Positions 11,401 through 36,600 of a stretch of 64,000 nt of DNA are shown in pieces. The stretch is taken from assembly GCF_036373705.1 (NCBI RefSeq), contig NC_089866.1, positions 19,313,501-19,377,500 of the forward strand, in the 5' to 3' direction. A model generated the notes under the pieces. That model did no database searches. It worked only from the letters and a program-made list of their open reading frames with translations, and had not been told where the DNA came from. Each line of letters starts with the position of its first letter. Positions within the stretch are counted from its first letter, which is position 1. The DNA comes from Amia ocellicauda (Eukaryota; Chordata; Actinopteri; Amiiformes; Amiidae). A program made the translations under genes and the position numbers.

Positions 11401-13851
11401 ACCAGGTTTTTGCATAAAAATGTGCACGTTTCTCATAGGACTTATTATATGATTATAAACTTAATAACCATGACCTTTCATTAATAGTTTCAGAGCTTCC
11501 ATTAACAAATTACAAATAATTGTAACTGATACTGAAGTGCACGATTCATTTTCATGTACAACATAAGGCAAATTTTGTGCTGAATAGAACAGATCTTTCT
11601 TACTTACTAACATCGTTAAGTTTATCCTAACACAAGTCTCCATATGGCCATGCCATCATAGTCACACTCTTAATAGGACTGACCTGCTCTTCAAATGAGC
11701 TGATCTGCCATCTGTACAACCGGAGGACATCCATGAGACACCCTGCGTCCAGAACATCATCCTCTACGGCCTCGTGACTGGACAGAGCTGGAGACAAAAC
11801 ACATAAACAAGCACGTCTGAAACAGTCCTAGGTTTCACTGCTGAACGGACGTGTAGCTGGGTTCCACACTCCATATGAGCTCAGAATGCCCCTGCCTCTG
11901 GATCCAGGGTCTACGTACCCTTGAGCAGGTGCAGGAGAGTTCTAGAGAGCTGGGGCTCCCGTTCTTCCTGGTTCTGGTCCACAATGATCCTGGCTGCAAA
12001 CTCTTCTAGCCATTTGATGAAGGAGGGGCAGGCTGCCAAGCCCTGCAGCAGAGAGTTCAGAAAGCAAGTGTTGCCCAGATTCAGCAGGCCTGGGACCATA
12101 CCTACAGAAATACGAGGTGAAAAATAATAAAAAGAAAGCTTAGTGTGTGTGTGTGTGTGTTTCTATGTACTGTACTGAGATCTATCCTCAGATATGCCTC
12201 GACTTCATAAAGGACCATTGTCTGGGCTTCCATACCTTTCTTCCGTTTCTTTCTCTCAGTGATGGGTCCCCAAAGGACATAAACTCCAGCCGCCAAGGCA
12301 GCAGCAATCCCGCCAATCACTCCCCAGTTTTTCATGATCTTATTCCTTAAAAATTGGAAGGACAGCATTTGAATTAATACGGCACGCCCTTCACTAGTGG
12401 AAACAGTTGCCTTGGGTCTTGACAATATTTAAAACTCTCAAATATTTAGCAGAGTTTAGAGTTCCATGACTACAGCGTAACCACAGCTGATTTAATCGAG
12501 ACTTTATTTACAGATCCAACTGCTCTATCTTGAAATGTACTCGTTTGGCAGACTAGGGGAAAAAAACAGATCATGGTCTGTGAACAGTAAGGAAACGGAA
12601 ATAATTTTAGACGGAAACAGCCACATAATATAATGCATCCACACATCAATAATTGAAAAAAAGACAAGCGTGTTGCGTTTGGGTTTTTGTCTCCACCTTT
12701 CACGCTCCTGTGATATTAATGTTAACAGTAAAGGATAATAAATCAATAAACTAGGACTTGGCAGTGTGCAGTAAAACTAAAATAAAGATGATGGGGCTTA
12801 ATACACAAGGGAAGGCAGGTCAGCACTCATTTTCGAGAACTTTTTTGTGTGCAAAGAAAATAGTGCTATTAACATCAAGACAAAAACAACAACTCATGGA
12901 AAACTTGAAATGGGGTGGGGGGCTATTCTCTGTTTCTAGCAGGTGTGTTGTGTTAATCAGTCTAGATATCCACTCGTTCTGGTTAATAATATATAATTAA
13001 AAACTTAGACCCGTGAAGTACTGACCCAAATGCCTTTACTGAACTTGTCATTTCATCCACCCTCCACAAAATCAATCAACTGTGCCCAATAACCATGAAG
13101 GAAAAGTATTTTACCTGGAGCAGCTCTGTGCACATTGATTATGTTCCTGAACGCTGCCGTTTCGTGCAGAGAAAGGGTAGAAAATAACCACATAAAACAC
13201 CACAAAACTCGGCGAGCATTTGCAATATTAATAACGCGTTACATCAACTCCTATATGTGGCAGTACAACGACAACGAGAAAACGTGCATGCACCAGCCGC
13301 TTGCTTCAACACACTTTAAGTCTCAGTTTGTTGTTACGCACTTTGCTGTCAACACAATGTCACCCACAGTAACCCCACGGTTTCAAGCACATTCAACTCC
13401 AGAAACATGTGCATTTGCTTATCGATTGTCTACGTCGGGTTATAATGCATGTTTAAAATGTGTTTAAATAATAACACATTCCCCTAGAGTAGCTGTCAGT
13501 AGCGATTAGAAACATACGCACTAAGCGACAATAGCCAAACCCCTGCTTTTCTCGTAAGCACTGGTCATTCAAATACACCAGGTCGGTGTCCTTTGCAGCA
13601 GAAACGCTGTGAAAGGCGACAGCTGCCGATTAACTGCATCATGTCGTCCACAGCCTCGACCCGCGGCCGCACGACCCCCGGGCGCCGGTTTGTCTGCGGT
13701 GCTCACTCGGGATCCTCCGCCCCCCGGCCCGTCCTGCAGCCCTTCCTCTGCATGCTCCTGTTCCGCAGCGGTTCGGTTCTGACCTGACAGCCGATCCCGT
13801 CCTCAGGAAGTCCCGGACGAGCCTGTCTGCGGCCTCCGCTCGGCACTGCAT
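8494..13851 (-). CDS. USP30: Ubiquitin-specific peptidase 30, complete (13 exons)
   Basis: A mitochondrial outer-membrane deubiquitinase that opposes Parkin-driven mitophagy. Exons (minus): 13784-13851, 12236-12345, 11919-12101, 11684-11787, 11206-11304, 11014-11059, 10546-10640, 10242-10301, 10050-10136, 9782-9862, 9433-9655, 9231-9342 and 8494-8737; all phases agree and the product is 503 aa (human 517). Exon 2 encodes the anchor MKNWGVIGGIAAALAAGVYV followed by a basic stretch (TERKKRKKG). The USP Cys box NLGNTCFLNSLLQG opens exon 3. Two CxxC pairs (VCKRCE, CENCTK) form the usual USP zinc ribbon. The last exon has the His box (HHGDMHSGHFVTYR) and WLWLSDDTV, where Ser replaces the usual third-position Asp/Asn, the hallmark Cys-His-Ser triad of USP30. 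I chose the start MQCRAEAADRLVRDFLRTG because it aligns with the human N-terminus; an in-frame ATG at 13947 is a less likely alternative. Confidence 0.96.
9882..10033 (+). repeat. Interspersed repeat, short copy inside a USP30 intron
   Basis: This closely matches the left 150 bp of the copy at 14558-15100. Shared blocks include AACATAAGAAAGTT, GAGGAGGCCATTCG, CTCGTTTGGTGTCCATTAAT, GTGATCCAAGGATCCTA and ACCACATC.CTGGGGA.TTTG. It fills 152 of the 187 nt of the intron between USP30 exons 9 and 10. The repeat family name is not known to me; it recalls repeats of non-teleost ray-finned fish. Confidence 0.8.
11305..11352. repeat. (AG)n microsatellite at a USP30 splice acceptor
   Basis: An AG-rich simple repeat begins just past the exon 5 acceptor. 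On the USP30 (minus) strand it reads as an almost pure CT polypyrimidine tract of about 45 nt ending in CCAG directly before exon 5 (11304). Confidence 0.85.
12143..12160. repeat. (GT)9 microsatellite
   Basis: A short GT dinucleotide run in the USP30 intron between exons 2 and 3. Confidence 0.85.
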
Positions 13852-14000
13852 CCTCCCCGCGGCGGGCCCGGGCGCGCGGCCGTGTGCGGGACTGGCTGCC
13901 TGCGCGCGCCGCCGCGGCTCCCGCACGGAGGCCCTTCTCGAGCGCACCGGAAGTGACGGGTAGGCGGCGCGTGTTTGTGCGTTTATGGGCTTTTTCGCGG
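13640..14000 (-). promoter_or_regulatory. CpG-rich USP30 promoter and first exon
   Basis: The stretch is much richer in CpG and GC than its flanks, with runs such as GCGGGCCCGGGCGCGCGGCC. It contains USP30 exon 1 (ATG at 13851). No TATA box is obvious, as expected for a housekeeping CpG-island promoter on the minus strand. Confidence 0.65.
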
Positions 14001-14557
14001 GATTGATTCGTGGGAATGCGCGTTATTTACCAGGACACGTCGGTAAACACACGGATTATGTTTGGGTGGGATGAATTTCAATCCATTATGTTGTATTTTG
14101 AATGTTGGCTCGAAAGAATAACAAACACGAATCGCCCAATTGTCTCGCCCTCTGCGGTTCGAAACATGAAACCGAGATCTAAAGAAATTACTCTTTAATG
14201 TAACTGAAAGGACACACGGGTTTCAGGTGTGGCTAAGATTGAAAGATGTAGTTAGGAAAACACGCAGTAACAGTGGTGGGGGCGAGTCGTATTTGGGAAT
14301 TGGGGAAATCTGATCTGATTGGCGATCTTGGATTAACATCTTTCTGGATGACAAACAAAATCAAAGGGAAAAGCTGGGAAAAGCCAGGCCAAACAATTGT
14401 CGCATCATTTATAACACAAACCTCAGCAAGACAGTTTTTCAACTTAAACGTAAAATATAATATGAACTGTAACCCTAGGCCTAGCAGGTCTCTTAACCCA
14501 ACGCTACCGCCTCCTACACTGTCATAAATTCAGTTTTAGACAAAAGTCTTAAACTAG

Positions 14558-15100
14558 AACATAAGAAAGTTTCCAGTCGAGAGGAGGCCATTCGACCCAT
14601 CCTGCTCGTTTGGTGTCCATTAATAGCTAAGTGATCCAAGGATCCTAGCCAGTCTATTTTTAAATTGTCTCTTCAGCCACATCGCTGGGGAGTTTGTTCA
14701 GATTGTGACGCCTCTCTGTGTGAAGAAGTGTCTCCTGTTTTCTGTCTCGAATGCCTTGAAGCCCAATTTCCATTTGTGTCCCCGGGTGCGCGTGTCCCTG
14801 CTGATCTGGAAAAGCTCCTCTGGTTTGATGTGGTCGATGCCTTTCATGATTTTGAAGACTTGGATCAAGTCCCCACGTGGTCTCCTCTGTTCCAGGGTGA
14901 AAAGGTTCAGGTCCTCAGTCTCTCAGTAGGACATTCCCTTCAGACCTGGAATAAGTCTGGTTGCTCTCCTCTGAACTGCCTCTAGAGCAGCGATATCTTT
15001 CTTGAAGTGTGGAGCCCAGAACTGTCCACAGTATCCAGATGAGCTCTAACTAGTGCATTGTACAGTCTGAACATTACTGCCCTTCTCAATTCTACACTAA
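14558..15100 (+). repeat. Interspersed repeat, long copy
   Basis: The first 150 bp match the copy at 9882-10033; the rest (for example GAAGTGTGGAGCCCAGAACT and TAGTGCATTGTACAGTCTGA) has no second copy in the window. Left boundary from the alignment, right boundary estimated. Short open frames inside show no recognised protein. From memory it resembles a dispersed family of basal ray-finned fish and other vertebrates; class uncertain. Confidence 0.7.
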
Positions 15101-15925
15101 CCTAGACCAATACAGTGACTCAAATACCAGCAACAGCCCTTTATGTATCTGTTATCTTAAAAAATAAAAAATAACTCTACAAACCAACTCAAACATCATC
15201 ACTCAAGCCAAAACTAAGGCAAATAAGCTAAGTATTTTTTTTTCTGTAACACCATGCATTTCAATCCAACTGTTGTACTGCAATAATTTCTAAGGATATG
15301 AAACTGGCAAGGTTTTAATATTTTGATACATTTCTTAAATCCTCAGAGCACTTCAAAAACAAGGTTCACAGGGTTAAGGTACACCATTATAATTAAGATC
15401 CGGCAGACATATTCCAAATATTATTGTGAATCTTTAATTTTTCCATTATTTGTGAAGCTCTTTAAATGTCACGCACACGCTCTTCTCTGCTCCAGAGCTC
15501 ACGGACTCTGTCTTTTCCAGTCGCCATTAAAGCCCTGGACCTGGATACTGGGCAGAGAGTCCAGCTGTGGAGAAGGCTGGGGATGTTGTTGCTAAGCAAC
15601 CGCTCATACAGCCGCGGATGTAGAAACACATCCACACGGGAATGCTGACTTAGACAATTAAGCAAATAACCACACACAAGAGTAAACATCAGCAAAGAAA
15701 ATACCAAAAATAAAGGCATAAAATAAGAAATACAGTGCATACAGAAATACGGATAAATATCAATAATAATAACCAATTTGCAAAATGTAATCTGTGACAA
15801 TACCCTTACAACAACAACATCATCATATTCACCCATCTCAAAACACCCCGATGAACACTGGGCCATAGGCATACTACCACTGAACGTAGTTCCTTGAGCT
15901 GCTTTAAGGAATTTGAACAATTATC

Positions 15926-15926
<1 letters not shown>

Positions 15927-15965
<39 letters not shown>
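15927..15965. repeat. (TG)n microsatellite, about 19 units
   Basis: An uninterrupted TG dinucleotide run in the USP30-SVOP interval. Confidence 0.95.
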
Positions 15966-15967
<2 letters not shown>

Positions 15968-17038
15968 GCCTAACCTCTGCCAGAGAGGGGTTCCCTGTTT
16001 TTTTAAACCTTGAATGAATTCCAAAGGATATATGTTTTGCACTACATGTAGATGCAAGGATATATGTATTTTGCAAGTTAGTAGCACATAGAAAGGATTA
16101 GGAACGATAACACCTTGTTTACATTACATGAGTAATTGGATCTCAGGGATTTCAATAGCATTGTCCTCTCTTTGTTTTTTGTTTGTATGTTTGCCTATTT
16201 CAGTTCCTTCCACCCTATGAAATTACACTATGCAATATTCGTATATGCAATATAAACATTAATCAACAAATGATAACACTACACAAATGATCATGACGTT
16301 TATGAATATTAACACATAATTGCGTCACCTTCATCACAAAAGGCTGCGGCAGACGAACCTATTGCGAGGTCGCCCCTCTCTCCCTCTCCACAGCTTGTGT
16401 TTGTTTCATTGTCAATCGGGACGTAACCTTGACCTTATTCAACTGGACTTTTTATCCTTTAAAGTTAAGCACTACTGCCTAGTTAATGCGATCCGCGCAT
16501 GTTTTTAAACTACACTTCTGTTGATTTGAAAAACCAGCTAACAACTTTTCCAACATTCATTCACAGCACTCGGGAAAGTTCCTGGGGATTTTGGAGGTGA
16601 CGTCCTTAATGACGATTCATTACGATCTTCATAACTTCAAACAGCGTCCCTGCAAAGACCATAACCTCGCCCATCTCCTTAGATATGGATTGGGTAAAAT
16701 AGCACAAATTTATGGAAATGATGCTATCCATTGTGTGCATATGATGCGCCGATAATATTGTATCTATACTTCTGATTGGATTGCACCATATTCCCACTTA
16801 CAAAGCAATCAAACAAACAGAAGGAAGAAAACAACAGCGAAACAAAATAATGCTGCATACAACAGAAGAAAATATATATTTAACACTACATTATGATTCT
16901 AGGTAGTCGTGGCTTTCCTCGCATGCTAACCCCTCATTGATTATGAATGAACGTTGTCACGGTCCTGCCTGTGGCTGCGACGCGGCAGCGCTAACGCCGC
17001 CCCTCGCTTGGCTCTATCTCCATTGATAATCAGTGGAA

Positions 17039-17067
17039 GTCGCTGTCCAGCAGCCCGTGGTGCTGAA
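17039..17067 (-). promoter_or_regulatory. Expanded-spacing RE1/REST-like element in SVOP 5' UTR or promoter
   Basis: Read on the minus strand it has a perfect left half-site TTCAGCACC (17059-17067) and a 9/10 right half-site GGACAGCGAC (17039-17048). They are 10 nt apart instead of the canonical 2. Non-canonical REST sites with widened half-site spacing are known. It lies 75 bp upstream of the SVOP start codon, a neuronal gene and plausible REST target. Binding is inference. Confidence 0.55.
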
Positions 17068-17141
17068 ATCTCAGCTCGTTTTGACAACAATGTAACGGCA
17101 ATGAGACAAAGCACTGGTGGACTCCATAAAACGCCACCGCA

Positions 17142-31475
<14,334 letters not shown>

Positions 31476-33691
31476 CAAGGGGTACAGCACTGGACAGGAC
31501 TGGGGCTCAGAGAGGGCATTACCTCCCCGCCACCACCTCCGCAACTGCCTCCCTGGAGTATCACCTGGTCTGTATCTTGACACCATGGGAGGGAGCCTGT
31601 CTGCGTGCCTGCCTGCCTGTGCAATGTGTTTATTTCCGTATTTGGTTTTTGAATTTGTCATCCACCACTGCTGCTGTAATGACCTTGCCGATGCGAGTTC
31701 TATCGCGACATTTACTGGCAAAACAGAGTTCTGTGTCCTCCCAGGCCTCGGTGCCACAGGGGGAAAATTGCCCTGTTGAGAGAAGGGTTACGTGTATACA
31801 CCCGAGGGGCAGTAAAGTAGTAAAGACTAATTTGTCACTGCATACACATCTCCCTATTCTCTAGCCACTGTGTATTCAGAGGCCTCTGTGAAAGAAGGCT
31901 GTTATGGGACATTCAGAGGGTAATGTGTTATCAGATAACTGATTCTAGGAACAAACATTGCAATCTACTTCTCATTATCAAACGTGGGAGAGATCGAAAA
32001 ATCATATATTTTATGAAAACAGCCGGCAGTTGCTCGGGGAAATCCTGTACTTCACTAAATAACGTTAAACAACCTAAAAACAAAGAATTTGGGAATAAAT
32101 GTGTTCACTCTTTTGGTGTTATACCATTCCACTTTCTACCTGAAGAAGACGCCAAAATTGTTACCTAATTGGATATTCATAAAGAACAACAACAAAAACA
32201 GAAGGCGGGCATTACTTTTACTTTTGAACAAATCCTGTATTCATTCTCAATTAAATTACAGTGTTTGAAGACACCTTGAGGTCTCACCATCCTTTTAATC
32301 ACAATAGAAGGCTTCATCAGCAGGCCATGAGACCACTGTAATAGTCACAGATGGCCTCTATACCATTGTAAAGACTTGGCTGTATTAAGATTAAATAGAA
32401 ACGTTACCCATATAGGTGATTTGATTTTCTATATTAGACTAGTTAAACAAAAATGTCATGCCTGATTGTATCTGGGCAAAAAACATGCTTTGAAACAGGA
32501 AAACTGTATGTACTGTACATGCTTACAAGAATATCTCAACAAAGTAGGCATATTTATACAGGTCTCTAGTCAATCTTATTGCAGTGAACAAGCACGCAGA
32601 ACTCTAGATGTTTTAGGTCAATACTGGCACTCTTCATGCCTATTAAGGTTACATGTCCTGCCCTCTTGAACACAGATTTCAAGCTCAAGGTAGAAGGCAC
32701 ACATGCTGTATTGTAGATGGGAATAATTACTTTTCATTGTGGGACAAACGTGAGTTGTTTTTTAGTTTTTTTTTTCTTTGTCCATGCTGTTTTTTGAAAA
32801 AGGGTTTTGTCCCCTTTGCAAGTAATGAGTCAAAACAAGGTGTTCTGGAAATTCCTGCACTTCTTGTCATGAAAACTGTCTAATACATGCCTGCCTTTGC
32901 AATTTATTGCTGCATTAAGTGTCTGTACACAGATTCTTGCCACTGCACTGTATGTAAATGTGTATGATACAATGAATTATGTTATAAAAAAGAAAAAGAG
33001 CATCACATCATGGAATTGGCGGTTATTCGTTTATTTAATGGTTTCTCTCATTTGGTTTTATTGCACTAACCAGTGTCAAACTCCAGGAGAATGCAATCAC
33101 AGGGTACATTAATGAGATTGTCATTTTACTTTAATTATAGGGTTAATGACATCATGATTTTAGGAGTGTGTACATAGCCATAATGCATACAGATGTAAAT
33201 GTAGTTTAATTATTAAATATATATTTTTTAACTCATCAGTGACACAACATTGTGAATGCTATTTATCAATCAGTTTCACTTGTTGTGGATAAACTGTTGG
33301 ATATTCGAGATTATAAAATATAAAAAACATTACAATACTGGTAAATTCATGGAGGAAAGAAGCAAATCAGATAGCCGAACAAAGCTGCTACACAGATATA
33401 TTATTCTTTGTGGTACAAAGGTGAAATGTGGCCTTCTTGAGCATTCCAGTCTTGGTCATTTAAGGAAAATACTGATTCAGCATCCATTAAAAAGACAAAG
33501 ATCATTCTAATATAAAATCAAAACACTTTTAGATTCTTCACACTGGATGGAAAATATTAATTGCAAAAGTAAATGTGTGCCTGCAGGTAACTGTATTACT
33601 AGCATGCAGGCTTCTCAGGTGTGTTTGGCAAAAGTCTTATTGTTTTAGGAGTGTAAATTTCCAATGTGAAGGAGGCCAAGGCAGGCACTGA
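31476..33691. other. Convergent SVOP / DAO 3' region
   Basis: No coding exon is supported. The left part is expected SVOP 3' UTR (AATAAA at 32094-32099 is one possible signal). The right part is DAO 3' UTR on the minus strand (a minus-strand AATAAA lies near 33030). Real 3' ends are unverified. Confidence 0.45.
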
Positions 33692-36600
33692 TCACAGACG
33701 AGACAGAGGCCTCCTGCCTTTCTGCTCCACAATCTCTCCGAAGAGATTGGCAGCCTCCATGGCACAGCCCCAGTGGATGGTCAGCCCAAAACCTCCATGG
33801 CCATAGTTGTGTATCACCTGAACAAGGAGAAATCCACTTTATCTTGCTGCTTGTCCATCACACGTGGGTGATTAAAAGAAAGTGTGAATTTTCTTTGTGT
33901 TTGGGGTGTAGGATCATTTAGATCGTCCAGTCAAGATTAACTGGAAGTGTAGATGTGTTCAGGAGCCTTTGAACTACCTAGCACGACTGCTACCCCATTC
34001 AGGTGGTGTTTCACACCTTGCTGTCCTAGCCTTGTCAACACAGACACTCACCTCACACTTGGCTGCTCCATTGTGCAGGGTCTCCCTCTCCAGGCGGACT
34101 TTGCTGCGCACAGGTCTCAGGCCTGACCAGTCATTCATGATCCTGGCATGCTGGAGAACAGGGCTGAGGTGAGCTACAACAGTACTGTGTCTCTACCTCT
34201 GGCTTCTAATTTATGTATCTCTGTGTTTGTGCTTTTAATTATTTTGAGGTCCTTCCAGGGGACATGACTGGAAAAATTAAATGTTGGTAATGTTTTGATA
34301 GACTACAAAATGCCAGTTCCAAAAGTACTGAGACAATTCATCACACTTGGCATGCTTGGAAAAGCTCAAAACATCAACCGAACACTCTTTAGTCAGGGTT
34401 GATTATGAAGGAAACCTGGAGCTCTGACCCGCAATTACAGATTATAGATTTCCTCTTGTTCTCCATAAGCCTTCAGCAGTAATTCAATTTGAAATCGTTT
34501 CCTAACCCTAATCCTTTTTTTTCTCAAGTCTCAAGTGTCCAATGGAATGAAAAGAAATCAGAAGTCTTGTTAGATCTCTGTAGCTTTCTAGCGCTTAGTT
34601 ATATAGTACAGCAGGACTAGATGCCAACAATTACAGTAATTAAAGAAGTGAAATGCTAAGCCACAGGTACACCAGCAAATTGTTCTTGGCAAACTCAGAA
34701 TGGCAATTAGTAAATGATCATGTGCAACTAACTGACAATGCAAGATGCCAATGCATTCTCCCTCTGAGTGAATGAAAGGGGATGTGTTTACATTAGAAAT
34801 AGTGCAGCTGATCACTTTTTCATGAGGTGTGCTATGTTTAGGAGATAGCAGATGAATGCAATAGTAAAAATAAATATAGGGAAATAGAAAATAGTTTCAG
34901 AGAATCTCCTAAGCACAAGAAACGCAAAGGGAGCTCTGCCGCACTGTGACTCACACATTCATCTTTTCAAATCCATTCTCATTACTCTAGCAGCTGCTTA
35001 AAATACCTCTCGGTTGCTCGATGTTCCAAAATGAGCAGCAGCAATTTAGTCCTCAATTGGTTATGTATCTCCAGCCACACTCACCTTGAGACTGGGGACT
35101 AGTTTGCAGGCTTCTTCCCACACATTCTGGTGGTCTCTCGAGTTATTTTCTTCACTCCAGTTGCCCACTTGAAAAATCCCACCCAAAGTCACTAAACTAC
35201 TTCTATGGAAAAAAACAAGAACAACAAAAAAACTATAAAATATATATTCCTTATTTGCTATGTTCATGACTCATCATCCAACAGGCCTTTACACCCTATA
35301 GCTAAACAGGGATGTGCTACCCCCCCCTTACCCTGGGATAATGTACGGTGAATTGTAGACTCCAGACTCCAAGTCGTGAGTCAGAATGAAATGCTTTATC
35401 CACGGGGCATCCACCTGAATCGAGGAAATGGAGACAAGGTTATCTATTTTTTAAGCACGTATTTATCATAGGGAAATTATGAACTAAAAGAGTCCTGAAG
35501 AACACCATCACCTGCATGTTGTCTTGATATACAGTGGCTCTCAATATTATTCACCCCCCTTGGATTTTTCAACAGTTCATTGTGTTTCAACATGAAATCA
35601 GAATTAATTTAATCAGGAGTTTTTGCCACTGATCAACACAGAAAATGTCCATAATGTCAAAGTGAAAAATATAATCTGCAAATTGTTCTAAATTAATTAC
35701 AAGGACAAAACCGAAACTACTTGAATGCATAAGTAATCACCGCTTCAGTCAATATTTGGAAGAGGCACCTTTGGCAGCAATTACAGCCATGAGTCTGTGT
35801 GGATGAGTCTCTACCAGCTTTGCAAATCTGGACACAGCAATTTTTGCCCACTCTTCTTTGCACAATTGCTCAAGCTCCATCAGGTTGGATTGGGACCTTT
35901 GGTGAACAGCAATTTTCAACTCTTTCCACATATTCTCAATTGGATTGAGGTCCAGACTTTGATTGGGCCACTCCAGGACATTGACCTTTTTGTTTTTATG
36001 TCCTTTTATTATCTTTACAAGGTTTCCAGGCCCTGATGCAGAGAAGCATCCCCATAGAATGATGCTGCCACCACCATGCTTCAGGGTAGGGATGGTGTTC
36101 TAAGGATGATGTGTGGTGTTAGGTTTGCGCCAGAAAGCTCTATTTTGGTCTCATCAGACCATAGAAGCTTCCTCCACTTGGTCTCAGAGTCTCCCACATG
36201 CCTTCTGGCAAACTCAAGATTTGAAGTGAGTTTTTTTCTCTCCCATAAAGTCCACTTTTGTGAAGCACCCAGGGTATTGTTGCAGTATGCTCAGTGTCTC
36301 CCAGCTCAGGCCTGGAAGACTATAACTCCTTTAGAGTTACCATAGGCCTCTTGGTGGCCTCCCTGTCTAGTGCCTTTCTTGCCCAGATACTCAGTTTTTG
36401 AGGATGGCCTGGTCTAGGCAGATTCACAGTTGTGGCATATTCTCTCCATTTCTTAATAATGGACTTTACTGTGCTCCGGGGGATATGCAATGCTTTGGAA
36501 ATGTTCATATATCCTACCCCTGACTGGTGCTTTTGAAGAACCTTATTCATGATGTAGTTTTTGTTAGGAATTGTACTAACCAACTGTGGGACCTCCCAGA

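Larger units (their letters stand above)
14001..17038. other. USP30-SVOP divergent intergenic region
   Basis: I see no gene here. It contains the long interspersed repeat copy at 14558-15100 and a (TG)n microsatellite at 15927-15965. The remainder is AT-rich single-copy-looking sequence without a supportable coding exon. The right end passes into the SVOP promoter and 5' UTR. Confidence 0.5.

Noticed and set aside
13639-13947. Longer USP30 N-terminus from the ATG at 13947
   Set aside because: The added residues are Arg/Ala-rich CpG-island translation unlike the human start; the ATG at 13851 aligns with USP30.
14665-14985. 106-aa open frame inside the interspersed repeat
   Set aside because: It lies wholly in repeat DNA and shows no known transposon protein motif.
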